DNA from: Hypericum androsaemum
Taxonomy: Eukaryota > Streptophyta > Magnoliopsida > Malpighiales > Hypericaceae
DNA length: 64,000 nucleotides
NCBI GenBank assembly: GCA_963995505.1
Contig: OZ023192.1
Coordinates: forward strand, 15,545,001-15,609,000
Reading direction: 5' to 3'
In this document: piece by piece, positions 20,376 through 30,915 of the stretch
Layout of the letters: every line of letters starts with the position of its first letter
Position numbering within the stretch: position 1 is the stretch's first letter
Made by a program: the position numbers and the translations under genes
Notes under the pieces: model-generated
What the model was told of the DNA's origin: nothing
What the model saw: only the letters and a program-made list of their open reading frames with translations
Database searches by the model: none

Positions 20376-23083
20376 TTAAAGCTTCTCCTTTTGAGGCTTC
20401 TCCGGGTGAACTTTTGCCTTCCCCTTTCCAGGCACATTCACGTGTCCTCCTGTAAAACATCGCACATCAGCCTCTTTAGCTCCCTGATTAGGTTGACGCT
20501 GGACCAGAGGTATTTTTTCTTCCCCCAAATCGGTTAGATCGTCAAACAAAGAGTCATCACTACCATGAGTTGAAGTAGCACGTGGCAAACCAAACAGTTG
20601 GGATGCCTGGGTTCCAGATTGGGGTAAACCAAAACTGGACTACGTGTTGGACGTATGAGCCCCAGTTTGTGTTAAAACAAAAGCGGACAGCATTTGAGAC
20701 ATCTGAGAACCGCTGTTGGGTTTGCCAAAAATGCTGAAACTCGACTCATGGCTGAGGACGCCCAAACTCGGCTGGTAGTGCTGGGACCCGGAGGGGCCTA
20801 GTTTGTAAGACAATGGCTGAACAGACCTAGCTGCCGCTGTACCGTCTCCAATGAGACCACCCCTAATAACAAAATAAAGAAATTTAAACAATAATGAAAT
20901 AAAATTAATTGAACATGTAGTAACTAATGCCAAAATTAACACAACAAATAAAAGAAATAAATACATCTGTCTAGGGGGAGTAAACAGCAGGGAAGGCTAC
21001 ACCCCACGGTGGGCCAAACCGTAACTCGAGTGCTGGTGGGAAGGCTAGGAAGCGGAGCCGGGGATGCCAAAATTTGTATGCTAGGAGAACAGATGAGAGG
21101 CAGAGGTATCCATACTAAGAGACGTCATCGTGTTTGCTGGAATCTGCATCCTCGACTGATAATCTTCCCAGACCATAGGCTCCACTTGATAACCATGTAC
21201 GGGCTCAGGCTGGGGTATTGGTTGCCATTTGCTGAAAATGGTGGCTTTACGTCTGACGACAGATATCCTCTTTGATTGCAGAATTTCATATGTTATGTGC
21301 TCTGCCTGTGTCACATGTAGCTGGCTGTCCGGGAGACCTAGGTACTGTCTCTGCTAGCCGGCAAACCCAAGTGCAGCCTGAGATAAATTATGATATTCGG
21401 AAATGTCTGAAGACCTGTGGTGTATATGCTCAACAGCATCCGCCTAGAAACAAAATCATATTATCATTAGCATTGTGGAACATCGTTAAGCAAATTAAAA
21501 TAGACAACATATTTATTTAACATAGATAAATTGACTTACACTCATGTGTAACTTTGCGCTAGCAGGACTAATGAATCACTGAGTAATCTTCCTATACCAA
21601 TCCATATATCCATCATGATAATGGATATACGGTGATGCAGGTACTCGTGATACACATATCTCGTCTAGAATTCTACCCTTATCTTCACATTTCGGTCAGC
21701 CTGACCCTGACCATCCTTCGCACTATGTATCACCTCATCGATCTCAGGTCTAGCCAAAATATCCTAGAGTAATCCAAACTGTCGTAACACCCGATCAGGA
21801 TAATACCACTCCACATGCAAAAAGCATATCAACGGGACTCCTGCCAACCAAAAGCCACAATCACGGTGGCATATTGTTGGGAGATTGCCAAGGATCACAT
21901 CGTTATAAAGCATCCATATAACCTGTAATAAATGCACACACTCATAGCTCGTCCAAATGGTGATGGTGATATAATCAACAAGAATTAACTAATACAATAT
22001 ATATGCAACACAATATGATTTAAATCAAAACTATTTATTATAATTTAATAAATAAATTACTTACATCTGATTCTCTAAGCTCATCCAACCTGCGTCTATA
22101 AACAGATACAACTATTATTTTTTTGCTGGCAGCTCTAATTAATTTTCTACTCTACCTGCATAGTGACATAAATATACTACGTCAAGTCTATAATGTTAAT
22201 CAGCGGCTAAAGCGCATTAAGTAGTAATTTGTACATGATGCCCAATGCTTGCTCTGGTGTTGCACTGCCAGATTTAACAAAACCAGAAGATTTGGGATGA
22301 TCCATTTCCAAACCCACATACATACTAATGTGTCGAGCTTGTGGCTTTACATAAATGGTTGCACGTATGTGACAAACACGAACTACCCCAGCTGTAAGAA
22401 CCAATTGCCTCTACATTTTCGAGAAGTGGCAACCAGTATGTGTTGACCCTCGCATCACTGGACTTGGGAAAAAGAATGCATCTGATAAGTCGCAATATGT
22501 TCGCTCGAACATAGCATTTCACGACCTCATCACCAGCATCAATCGAGATAGTAGCAAGGTCAAAATGGTCCTCGAACTATTTAAGGGCAATTTGGTTTTT
22601 CCAAACCATTCCAGGGTTATCCGCCGAGTTAATGCCAAATAGCCGTACGCACAACTCGTGCCAATCACAAGGTGTCTGCAAACATGTTACTGGGTGTCCA
22701 TCGATAGGAAGCCCGAACAACACAGCAACGTCCTGGAGAGTAACAGTCATCTCACCCACAGGCATATGGAATGTATGGGTCTCGGGCCGCCACTGCTCCA
22801 CCAATGCTGTAACAAATGCCATTTTGAGAACGATCCAACCTATACACCACACATCCCAGAAACCTGCCTCCTTCATGTAAGCTATAAATGCCTGGTTCTG
22901 CACATGAGACACCATCCATCTTTGTCGATGTATCTTCAACAATGTGTCCTGATTATCGTTAATCCCTTCACGAACCTCACGGTTCTACACCTCTTGAGAA
23001 TGGTGCACATTCTAGTACACTAATACCGACGAATCTAAGGGTCCTCCATTCCCTAGAAGATACCCATATGGCTGTGCATCCAT
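20376..23083 (-). pseudogene. Plant mobile domain (PMD, MAIN/MAIL-like) gene of the MULE
   Basis: Read downward from ATG 23083: MDAQPYGYLLGNGGPLDSSV, then the PMD core with AFIAYMKEAGFWDVW, EQWRPETHTFHMPVGEMTVT, LQDVAVLFGLPIDGHPV and DWHELCVRLFG (about 22900-22640). VKCYVRANILRLIRCILFP and YWLPLLENVEAIGSYSWGSS follow (about 22520-22370), then CGFWLAGVPLICFLHVEWYY and PDRVLRQFGLL (about 21870-21770). The C-terminal exon (about 20880-20376) is Gly/Ser/Gln-rich and ends in a basic tail. PMD proteins are nuclear silencing or transcription factors and are also known inside plant transposons. At least five in-frame stops (two near 23010, others near 22575, 21770 and 20640) can mostly be explained as CAG or TGG changed to TAG or TGA. 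Confidence 0.85.
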
Positions 23084-23220
23084 ATCTAAACAACACAATA
23101 GACATACAATTTCACTTACCAATATATTAACAAAATTAGCAAATCCAACAATGTTCAGCATTGAACAATTAGAACATTAATCAAATAGCGTTATAAATTG
23201 ATATAATATTTACAATTTTG

Positions 23221-23325
23221 GTCAAATCAGTCGGACTAAAATTTGGACGAACCGATCGTACTAATTTTTGGTCAGACCGGTCAGACTAAAATTTTGGTCG
23301 AATCGGTCAGACCAAATAGGTTGAA
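23221..23325. repeat. Right subterminal repeats of the MULE
   Basis: Units such as GGTCAGACCGGTCAGACTAA and GGTCGAATCGGTCAGACC are inverted relatives of the array at 14640-14965. Confidence 0.6.
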
Positions 23326-23339
23326 CCTTGATTCACTAA

Positions 23340-23515
23340 AAATTATTCAATTAACCAACATCAACAATTAACCAATAAACTATTTAACTAATATCACCAA
23401 TTAACCAATTAACTAACATTAATAATTAACCAATTAACCAAAACAATTAACCAATTAACTAACATTACCAATTAACCAAAACAATTAACCAATTAACTAA
23501 TTAACAAATTTACCT
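23340..23515. repeat. AATTAACC-type tandem repeat
   Basis: About fifteen degenerate units of AATTAACCAATTAACTAACA lie between the subterminal repeats and the GC-rich block. No coding signal. Confidence 0.8.
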
Positions 23516-23516
23516 A

Positions 23517-23760
23517 ATGACGTCGGGCGAGACAGACGCTGCAAGGCGACGGCGACGAAGCGAGACGGCAGGCGACGGCGATGGCAAGCAGAGCTGGAGC
23601 CAAGCGAGACTCAGGCGAGGCGAGCGACAGAGCTGGCGACTAGGCGAGGCAAGCGACGGCGATGACAGTGGCAAGCGACACAGATGGGGCAAGGCAAGGC
23701 GAGCGGCGAGGCCTGTAGAAGCGGGGACGGGACGAGGAGGCGGAGCGAACGAACGGGATC
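23517..23760 (-). other. GC-rich block at the 5' side of the PMD gene
   Basis: About 240 bp of GC-rich sequence (GGCGACGGCGA-type) in otherwise AT-rich DNA. Both strands stay open here only because of composition. It lies about 430 bp upstream of the PMD start and may be promoter or 5' UTR sequence of that gene, or a captured host fragment. Neither can be decided from sequence. Confidence 0.45.
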
Positions 23761-23804
23761 TGAGTGAGTGGCCGAAAAAAATCAGATTTTTGTCTCTATT
23801 TATC

Positions 23805-24000
23805 AACCAAAATCTGACATTTGTTGTTGGATCTTGGTCATCCGACTAAAAAAGTAGGATTTACCGACCAAAATCTGACTTTTTCTGTCGGATCTTGGTC
23901 ATCCGACTTATTTTGTCGGATCTTATCATCCGACTTAAAAAGTCGGATCTTGGTCATCCGACAAAAAAAGTCAGATCTTGGTCAAAGATCCGACTTTTTT
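23805..24000. repeat. CCGACTT-type tandem repeats inside the right MULE end
   Basis: GGATCTTGGTCATCCGACTT and its variants recur every 28-35 bp five or six times, each with a short inverted partner (AGTCGGATCTTGGTCATCCG). The left end has only one or two units. They may be transposase-binding sites. Confidence 0.7.
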
Positions 24001-24102
24001 TTCCGTCCGTGTCACATGGACACCGCGTCTGCAATACTTTAAATTCGGACACTTTTTTTACAAAAAAGTGATAAATAGTAACACCAAACACACAAAATAC
24101 CC
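23962..24102 (-). repeat. Right TIR of the MULE
   Basis: Inverted relative of 14089-14230, ending at the 9-bp duplication GACATAGTG. Confidence 0.85.
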
Positions 24103-24111
24103 GACATAGTG

Positions 24112-24854
24112 CTAATGACGTGAGAGAGCTGATGTGATAGTTATTGTTGGAAGTCTTGTATGTTTTGCCATGGAAGAATCTTATGTGATGAAAACTAGTC
24201 TCACCGACCAATTCAATTGGTTAATTGGATTTATATATCTAGAAGGAGGTTACATAATCTAAGGAATCTGTCTGCCCTTCCAGTATTAATATTTGCTTCA
24301 AAATACAATTTCTCGTTCAAGTTGGTACCCAATATTGTAAAAATAAACTATAATTTTTCAACCAATCAATACTATCTTATCTAGTTATTCTAAGTTATCT
24401 AAAAATTTTCGAGTTAGAACTATTAGGAACACACCAATTTTAAATACTTGTTGGTAGAATTTTATCACCATTTAATGGTATTATCTGTCGAATTTTCAAA
24501 CAACCCTCTAATAATAATAAATAATCAAATGGCTGCCTTTTTTGAACTGGAATCAAAATAATGACTACTTCAAAGTGTGGTAAATGTTAAATATCTATGC
24601 ATACAAGTTATTTCCCTCAAAAGTCAAAATTGTTTTACATGCTTGAGGGGCCAACGCACGACCATTTCCATGGTGCAGAAGAGTTCAATTGGGACGGAAT
24701 TAATTAATTATCACAAAACTTATACTTCAGATAATTAGCTCCCTATATAAATGAAGTTATTCCTAGTAAAACTTCACACAATCTCACAATAATAGTTTCG
24801 AGAGGGGAAAAATAAATATAAAGCACAAGCTTTTTTGCTGATCTTATCGAGGAT
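24112..24854 (+). promoter_or_regulatory. GLP3 promoter, shortened by the MULE
   Basis: About 740 bp remain between the MULE and ATG 24855. They are collinear with the GLP2, GLP4 and GLP5 promoters, including GGGGCCAACGCACGACCATT at about 24647 and the TATA box TATATAAA at 24744-24751. Confidence 0.8.
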
Positions 24855-25591
24855 ATGGCTTCTCGAGTTATTTTCATAGCTTCCATGCTCTTTATCTCCT
24901 CCCTCACCCTGGCATATGATCCTAGCCCACTTCAAGACTTCTGCGTCGCTGATAACTCTAGCTCAGGTACTTGATCAAATAAGTGCTTATTGGTCTTTCT
25001 TTGATTTTAATCCATGGTATCTAATGTGGTTGAATGTTGTATATTTGGGCAGTTAGGGTGAATGGTTTGGTTTTCAAGGACCCAGCGACGGTAAAAGCAA
25101 CTGATTTCTTCTTAGGTGGCCTTCACATTCCACGAAACACCTCTAACAATGTGGGTTCAACTGTAACCCTAGTCAACGCAGCTATGCTCCCTGGACTCAA
25201 CACTCTTGGAATCTCCCTGGCCCGCCTTGACTTTGGGCCAGCGGGCATCAACCCGCCGCACACTCATCCCCGCGGAACCGAGATCCTCATCGTGCTCGAA
25301 GGCTCTCTCGAGGTAGGGTTCGTCACATCGAACCCCGAAAACCGACTCATCACGAAGGTGCTCACGCCAGGCGACGTCTTCGTCTTCCCCATCGGGCTGG
25401 TTCATTATCAGCGAAATGTTAATGCAGGTTCAAATGCGCTTGCCTTTGCTGGTTTGAGTAGCCAGAACCCTGGTGTCATCACAATTGCTAATGCGGTTTT
25501 CGGATCCACTCTTCCGATACCGGCTGATATTCTTGCCAAGGCCTTTCAGTTGGATTTGAGCGTCGTCAAATCCTTGGAGTCCAAGTTTTAA
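24855..25591 (+). CDS. Germin-like protein (GLP copy 3), Cys-to-Phe variant
   Basis: Exons 24855-24966 and 25053-25591 encode 216 residues, one Leu codon fewer in the signal peptide than GLP2. The manganese ligands are kept ([10 protein letters not shown], and the His in FPIGLVHYQ). The second N-terminal cysteine is lost: GLVFKDP (TTC) where GLP2, GLP4 and GLP5 have GLVCKDP (TGC). In germins this Cys pairs with the one in DFCVAD, so the remaining thiol would be unpaired. Relative to GLP4 I also see Ser for Thr in LSSQNPG. The frame and splice sites are intact, so the gene is transcribable, but its stability and function are doubtful. It carries the MULE just upstream and a 3' flank like those of its siblings. 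Confidence 0.9.
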
Positions 25592-26480
25592 TACATTATA
25601 GAGATGGAGGAAATGGTGAAACTCGCTTTTGTATAACGAGTTTTCAATATGATATAATAAGATATAATGTTTTAAACCTAAAAAAGTTACTATAATAAAA
25701 CATGTTTCGTGTGTAATTTGTTGTTCAATGTGTTGTACTAAGCAATTGATTCTTCATTTATGTATCAGTGTTAATGGTTCATTTAAATATGTACTTTTTG
25801 TTGCAAGTGTCAAAGAAATAAAACATGTTCGTTTATTCTCACTATTTTTTTCATGGAAGATTATTTATTATAATATGGCACGCCACAAGCATAACCATAT
25901 CTTATAAGGACAAGGTGATTCTTTGTGTCCAATTCATGAAGTTTAACTCAAATAATAATTAAGATTTGGTATACACTCTTTGGCACAATTTTATGAGGTT
26001 ATGGAAGCTTAGTAATCAACTAATTTTTTAAGATTCCAGATGTGATCAAGACCTTCTTATCTATTCTATCATATTCTAAGTCAAAGAACGGTTATTATTT
26101 GAAAGGTAAAAAATGTGTTACTCTAAATACGAGGGTTACATTCTATCATATTCTATGAAAGCTTAGAAATCAAATAATTTTTTAAGATGCCAGATGTGAT
26201 CAAGACCTTATCCATTCTATCATTTTCTATACTACTTCAAAAGAACGGTTACATTGTTCTATAATACTGTTGCATATAACAGACAAGTGCATGCATAATC
26301 GTAACTCCAAGCCTCATCGCTGCTATTGGGTTGTGATTTTATCTGATCGTTATGAGTTGATAGGGTAGTCATTTTTTCTCTATTTGTGACGTATTGGGTT
26401 CCATGCAATCAAATTTGACAAAAAAATTTAGCCATTTCTCGGATTCAAATTGTAACTATCTCTTCTGAAGTACCTATATA
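25592..26480. other. 3' flank of GLP3
   Basis: No gene seen. The sequence is nearly identical to the GLP4 3' flank up to about 26145, where copy 2 of the duplication jumps to LTR sequence. Confidence 0.7.
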
Positions 26481-26502
26481 GGCATTTAGCATACCAAAGT
26501 AG

Positions 26503-26691
26503 ATGCATTTCCTTGCCTTGAGGCTGGCCAATGAGCACTTCATAAACGCCGCGGCCCGCCTCTTGCTCCCCTCGCCAGAGCTCGTTGCCGCGCTAGTTGA
26601 CAACTCCTATTTCCATTTCGTATTGGCCTCAGACAATGTTCTTGTTGCTGCTGTTGTTGCTGCTTTCCTGGATAAAAGGGTCAGGTCTTAG
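26503..26691 (+). pseudogene. Fragment of a galacturonosyltransferase-like (GT8) gene
   Basis: A GC-rich open stretch in AT-rich DNA encodes MHFLALRLANEHFINAAARL, then PSPELVAALVDNSYFHFVLA and SDNVLVAAVVAAF. From memory this resembles the region before and at the start of the GT8 domain of GAUT-type pectin or xylan biosynthetic enzymes (LHCL-x-LRL, then H-x-x-x-SDNVLAASVV). It has no start region or catalytic DxD part, and after 26691 it falls into non-coding sequence. A shorter relic of the same fragment follows GLP1 at 2905, so it was part of the ancestral unit before amplification. Confidence 0.6.
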
Positions 26692-26804
26692 TTCAGAGGA
26701 TGATCCTCTGCAATTGTTGGCTAGAATTTAAAACCATAGGATAGTGGTATGTCACAGCGCAAAGCCATAGTTTTGTAGGGAAGGTAACAATAATCGAGAG
26801 ACTC
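26692..26804. other. Short unit sequence before the LTR element
   Basis: No gene seen. It ends in the 5-bp target site GACTC (26800-26804). Confidence 0.6.
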
Positions 26805-27479
26805 TGTTGCGGGAATAAGTGAACAAGTAACTCGAGACGGATCGGGAGTGGTCGTCCCAAGGTCGGTCTATACTAACTAAAACTAGAGCTAAACTACGGG
26901 CTACGCTAAGCTAAGACTAAGGAAAAGCAATAAAGATAGAAGAGTAGTTGTGTGTTGTGTTGTGGTGGTTGATGTCCGTTCTCTCGCCCGAGCCCTCCTT
27001 ATATAGAGTACCTTGACCTAACCTCCGCGTCTTCAGAATAGGAAATCCTAAACCGCCTCCAAAACCTTCACCTCCAAGTCTCAATCTCGAGAGATCCACT
27101 TTAAGTTATTTGTTCTTAATATGACGGGATCCTCTCGGCTCAGTACAAGCCGTCTTCCTTAAATGAGCAGATCCCGTCCTCGAATAGGAAGCTTTCAAAA
27201 TGTGACGACCAAGCAATCGCGGCCTAAAGAGGAACTTACCAAGTCTTGCCAAATATTGAGAATCTCGGCTCAAGTTAGGAAAATAAAGACCGGCTTGACC
27301 TTCTCGAATCTTCCACGCAAAATCATGGCTCAAGTCCGTCATCGCCCAAGACGGACATCTCGTCAGGCCCAAAGTGAATCCCAAAATGGGCTCAAGCTAA
27401 CGGCCTCCTCAACCAAAGTGGACCTATTCCCGGAATCGCCTTCCCGCCTACGAAGATCAAATGAGCTTCCCGCTCGGGT

Positions 27480-27930
27480 CCAAGTTGGCTTCTCACCTTC
27501 GGCTTCTCGCATTAGGCTCCTCGCTCATCTTCGGCTTCTCGCCTTAGGTTTATCGCTCGGCTTCCCGCCTTAGGCTTCTCGCTCGGCCTCTCACCGTAGG
27601 CCTCTCACTTGGCCTCTCGCTTGGCCTTTTTCCACTCGGCCTCTCGCTCAGCCTCTTGCCGTAGGTCTCTCACTCAGCCTCTCGCCACTCGGCCTCTCGC
27701 TCGGCCTCTCGCTCAGCCTCTCACTCGGCCTCTCGCTCGGCCTCTCGCCACTCGGCCTCTCGCTCATCCTCTCGCCGTAGGCCTCTCACTCGGCCTCTTG
27801 CCACTTGGCCTCTCGCCATATGCCTCTCACTCGGCCTCTCGCCGTAGGCCTCTCGCTCAGCCTCTTGCCACTCGGCCAAAGCGTCACTCGGCCTCTTACC
27901 GTAGGCTTCTCGCTTGGAACCCAGAATCAT
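27480..27930. repeat. GGCCTCTCGC-type tandem repeat in the LTR
   Basis: Units of about 12-24 bp (CTCGGCCTCTCGCC, GTAGGCCTCTCACT) repeat more than 20 times. The same array is in the right LTR at 32340-32760 and in copy 2 at 50535-50955, with different unit counts. The long Arg/Pro/Leu-rich ORFs here follow from the repeat. Confidence 0.85.
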
Positions 27931-28064
27931 CTTCCCAACTACAAGCATGGAGCAAGAGGTAGGCCTTACCACCTTCAACTCGAAGCGGGCCTTACCGCCT
28001 TAAAGTCCAACGCGGACTTAAACAGCCACTTCAAGTGGGCCGAGTGGTCCAACTCGGATATCCT

Positions 28065-28250
28065 ACTTAGCGGGCCGAGGTGCCCAACTCGGACATATCG
28101 ACCTCACAAGCCGAAGCGTCCAACCCGGACATATCACTTCACGGATCAAGGCACCTTACCCGGATATATCAACTTCACGTACCGAAGTGCCCAACTCGGA
28201 CATATCGACCTCACAAGCCGAAGTGCCCAACCCAGACATATCGACTTTAT
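28065..28250. repeat. GGACATATCGAC-type tandem repeat in the LTR
   Basis: Units of about 36-40 bp (CCCAACTCGGACATATCGAC, then TTCACG or CTCACAAG, then CCGAAG) repeat about five times here and about eight times in the right LTR (32925-33180). This unit-number difference is part of the LTR length difference. Confidence 0.8.
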
Positions 28251-28882
28251 GTACCGATAGATAGTTATGAGCATTTTACAGAGGAGCATTACCCAGGCAG
28301 GCGAGAAGTTGACCGAACTGGGAGCTTTGGTCTTGGAAGCCGTCTATCATCACCAGTTTTGACCAAGTAAGATCATCTTCAGACTCGATGGAGGGAAGAC
28401 CATCGACAACCTCTTTCCAACTCAATACAGGAAGTGATTGCTTTGATACAACACCACCCACCGATCACTTTCAGACCACATCAGTCACCGGTCAACCGGT
28501 CACCCGATCACCTTGCGACCACACCGGGTATCTCAAAATATATTGATAATGTCAAGATTATTTTTATACCTCAGCAATGCCCCCCACATTTTAACACTTC
28601 GGAATGAAGATGAGCAGCTCAAAGAGGTCAGGCGAGAAGTATTGACGTGGTCCTTCATCTCTGACTTGGCACCCGCCAGCTAACTTGAAACGAAATGAAG
28701 ATGAGCAGCTCAAAGAGGTTTAGGCCGCTGTCCTGATGACATACCCGGCCGAGTTGTAAGGCGATAAGGTACAAACCTCCAATCACCTTGTCACCTCGCC
28801 TATTGCTTTATTCCTCAAAAGTAATGGGGAGTACTTGCCCCTCGGGTGTGGCACTAATCGACCGTTGGATTGAAAGGACATT

Positions 28883-29628
28883 CTACCTGATCGAACTAGC
28901 ACACCAGGCAAACCATCCATCTACGTAGCTATAGACCGCCCTTACTAGTATTGTGGTTCCGTCGTTGAAGGCCGCCTCTATGTAGCATATGGCCGGGATA
29001 AATGGACATGCATCGGCCATCATAATCTCCACCTTTCCATCTGACTTCCACCGGATTGGACATTGGTGGATGGAAGATGGGATTACCAGACCGGAGTAGA
29101 TCAAGTCTCGCCCTTTTCAGTTAAGGTTGGTCATGACCATGCCAGTCGGGCTGACATCCTCTTTTTCCTTATTGCGATCCCTGAGGAACAACTGAAGAAA
29201 GGTGTTCGCCACACCTATGCCATCCATGGGTACTCTCTTGATCGGCTCCCCAAGTATGTGAACCGTGATGCAAAGAGATTTTTTGTGTCCGCCTATTCTT
29301 TGGGTTGGCCTCACAATGGTGACGTTGCCATTGAAGGCTTCCATAATGGGAATGATATATGACATCTCTCCTATTGTGGCTCAGGTGTATCTTCCTCACT
29401 CATATCCCCCTTCAGAAGATAGGGTCGGTTGAGTTTCGGCCTAAAGATGGCCGGGAGGGTGAACAACTTGTGTATCGACACCTTGTCTAGGAAGTCTCCA
29501 AACTTAACATAACCAATGTCAAAACTGACCGAGACATCTTTTTCCTTCCAATCGTCCTTGCCCTCACGAAGGTTACTTTCCCTGGAATGGATCTCGCTTC
29601 TCGCTTTAGGTACCCACTCCCGGATCAA
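28883..29628 (-). pseudogene. Retropepsin-like region of the non-autonomous element
   Basis: Read downward: SFDIGYVKFGDFLDKVSIHK and PKLNRPYLLKGDMSEED (about 29540-29390). Then comes a retropepsin-like stretch ITVHILGEPIKRVPMDGIGV with VSPTGMVMTN (about 29290-29130), where active relatives have an LVDGG-type catalytic site, so MDGIG is altered. Last is IPSSIHQCPIRWKSDGKVEI with ADACPF (about 29080-28990), typical of the segment between protease and reverse transcriptase in plant gypsy polyproteins. Coding homology then stops about 300 bp before the LTR. Stops between the three blocks make it non-coding now. Confidence 0.65.
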
Positions 29629-30049
29629 CTTCTTGTGTCAGTTTTTGGGTGCCTTTGGCCGAACTTCCTTGATGTGCTTGAGATCCTTTCCCTTGATTGT
29701 CTTAGAAGCTTCAACCTTCTTGGCCCGGCCTCAGGTCTGGGTCGATCGGTGTTCAACTCGTGGGCGAGCTAGGAGCACCTTTTATTTTTCCAACTGGACC
29801 CTTTGCTCTGCGAGTTGCCTTTCGAGGTCCTTGATGGCTTGCTTTTGTTTCTGGACCTTCCTCTCAAGGCGACGTCTCTGAGTCTTAGTCAGGACGTCTC
29901 ACGTTGGTAGATCAAGGGTGATCCTCTCATCTCCAAGTCTGTTGAAAGAGTATCGGTGTGGGTTGGACCCATCTTGAAGGTCTACCTTGGTACGGGAATG
30001 ACGGAGCCTCCACATCTTGTTGACTTCGCTCGAAGGATAGAACTTCTGA

Positions 30050-30470
30050 GTTTTTGGTATACCACTATCGGGTGGTCATCCTTGCCCCCCGAGTTTTGCC
30101 TCCCGGGTCTTAAGGTCGGCCTTCCCTCGCTTAGAACCATCGGTTCCCCTTGGACGAAATGACTTCCAAGCTTTTGGGACGCCGTTATCAGGTGGCCTTT
30201 CTTGCCCCCAGAGTCTTGTCCACCGGGTCTTGGGGTCAGCCTTTATTTTCTTTAGGCTATCAGCTCCCCTGGGACAAAAAGACTTCTGAGCTTTTGGGAT
30301 GCCGTTATCGGGCGGTCGTCCTTGCCTGCCGAGTCTTAGGGTCAGCCATTGCCTTCTTAGGGTCCAATTGTCCTTGCTTCCCGAGTCTTTCCCTCCGGGT
30401 CTTAGGGTTGGCCTTTGTCGACTTTGGCCTCTCTCTTTTTTGGCTTCGTTGGATGCCAACCATAGCAACG
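30050..30470 (-). repeat. Roughly 120-bp tandem repeat in the gag tail
   Basis: Three to four degenerate units containing CTTTTGGGACGCCGTTATC and TTGCCCCCAGAGTCTTG. On the minus strand they encode a basic repeat (PPDNGVPKAWKSFRPRGTDG-like). Confidence 0.75.
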
Positions 30471-30594
30471 AAAGTACTTACGTGGGGATCGATTATCAGT
30501 TTCCCCCCGTGACATTGATGAGAAGCCAAGCCTTCAAATTGAGAGAGTTGAGGTTGTCCTTCCATCCCTTATTATTGGGTAGATCCGAACACCA

Positions 30595-30915
30595 GTTGAC
30601 AGTTGATGTCATCCTCATCAGGCTCCCCTTGTTGATTGACGTCATCCTCATCGAGCTCTCCTTGTTGATTGGCGTCGTTCTCATCAAGCTCATCATCCTC
30701 ACCGAGCTTTTCTTGTCGATTGACGTTGTCCTCATCGAGCTCTTCTTGTTGGTTGACGTCGTCATCATCGAGCTCATCATCCTCATCGAGTTCTTTTTGT
30801 CGGTTGACGTCATCCTGATCGAGCTCGTCATCCTCATCGAGCTCTTCTTATTGGTTGACATCGTCGTCATCGAGCTCATCACCCTCATCAAGCTCTTCTT
30901 GTTGATTGATAGGAT
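30595..30915 (-). repeat. Minisatellite coding an acidic repeat
   Basis: About eight degenerate units of CATCGAGCTCTTCTTGTTGG and GTTGACGTCATCCTCATC. The minus-strand reading is the acidic repeat EELDEDDELDxDDVNQQ, the continuation of the frame at 30848-31186. The Leu/Ile-rich plus-strand frame is its antisense. Confidence 0.85.

Larger units (their letters stand above)
14089..24102 (+). mobile_element. Complete 10,014-bp Mutator-like element with gene cargo
   Basis: It is bounded by the perfect 9-bp target duplication GACATAGTG (14080-14088 and 24103-24111), and the uninterrupted site is present upstream of GLP2 and GLP4. Terminal inverted repeats are about 140 bp and imperfect (shared core GTTTGGTGTTACTA near both tips). 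Contents from left to right: decayed MURA-type transposase (+), a two-exon gene (+), an arginine-rich gene (-), a five-exon OB-fold-like gene (+) and a plant mobile domain gene (-). It lies about 750 bp upstream of the GLP3 start codon and so separates GLP3 from its distal promoter. Confidence 0.93.
26805..28576 (-). repeat. 3' LTR (left) of the non-autonomous element, copy 1
   Basis: 1772 bp. It is shorter than its partner by about 360 bp, mainly because the stretch corresponding to 33060-33470 is missing. It contains the GGCCTCTCGCTC-type and GGACATATCGAC-type tandem repeats. Confidence 0.88.

Noticed and set aside
23510..23849. Overlapping open frames on both strands (110 and 98 codons)
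   Set aside because: GC-rich low-complexity sequence without homology I can recognise; more likely promoter or UTR of the PMD gene.
28065..28250. Regularly spaced repeats that could suggest a CRISPR-like array
   Set aside because: Repeats and spacers are both degenerate copies of one unit inside a plant LTR; this is eukaryotic DNA.
27609..28370. Arg/Pro/Leu/Ser-rich overlapping frames on both strands
   Set aside because: They lie inside the LTR tandem repeats GGCCTCTCGC and GGACATATCGAC; composition keeps the frames open. The same applies to 32561-33412 and 50756-51607.
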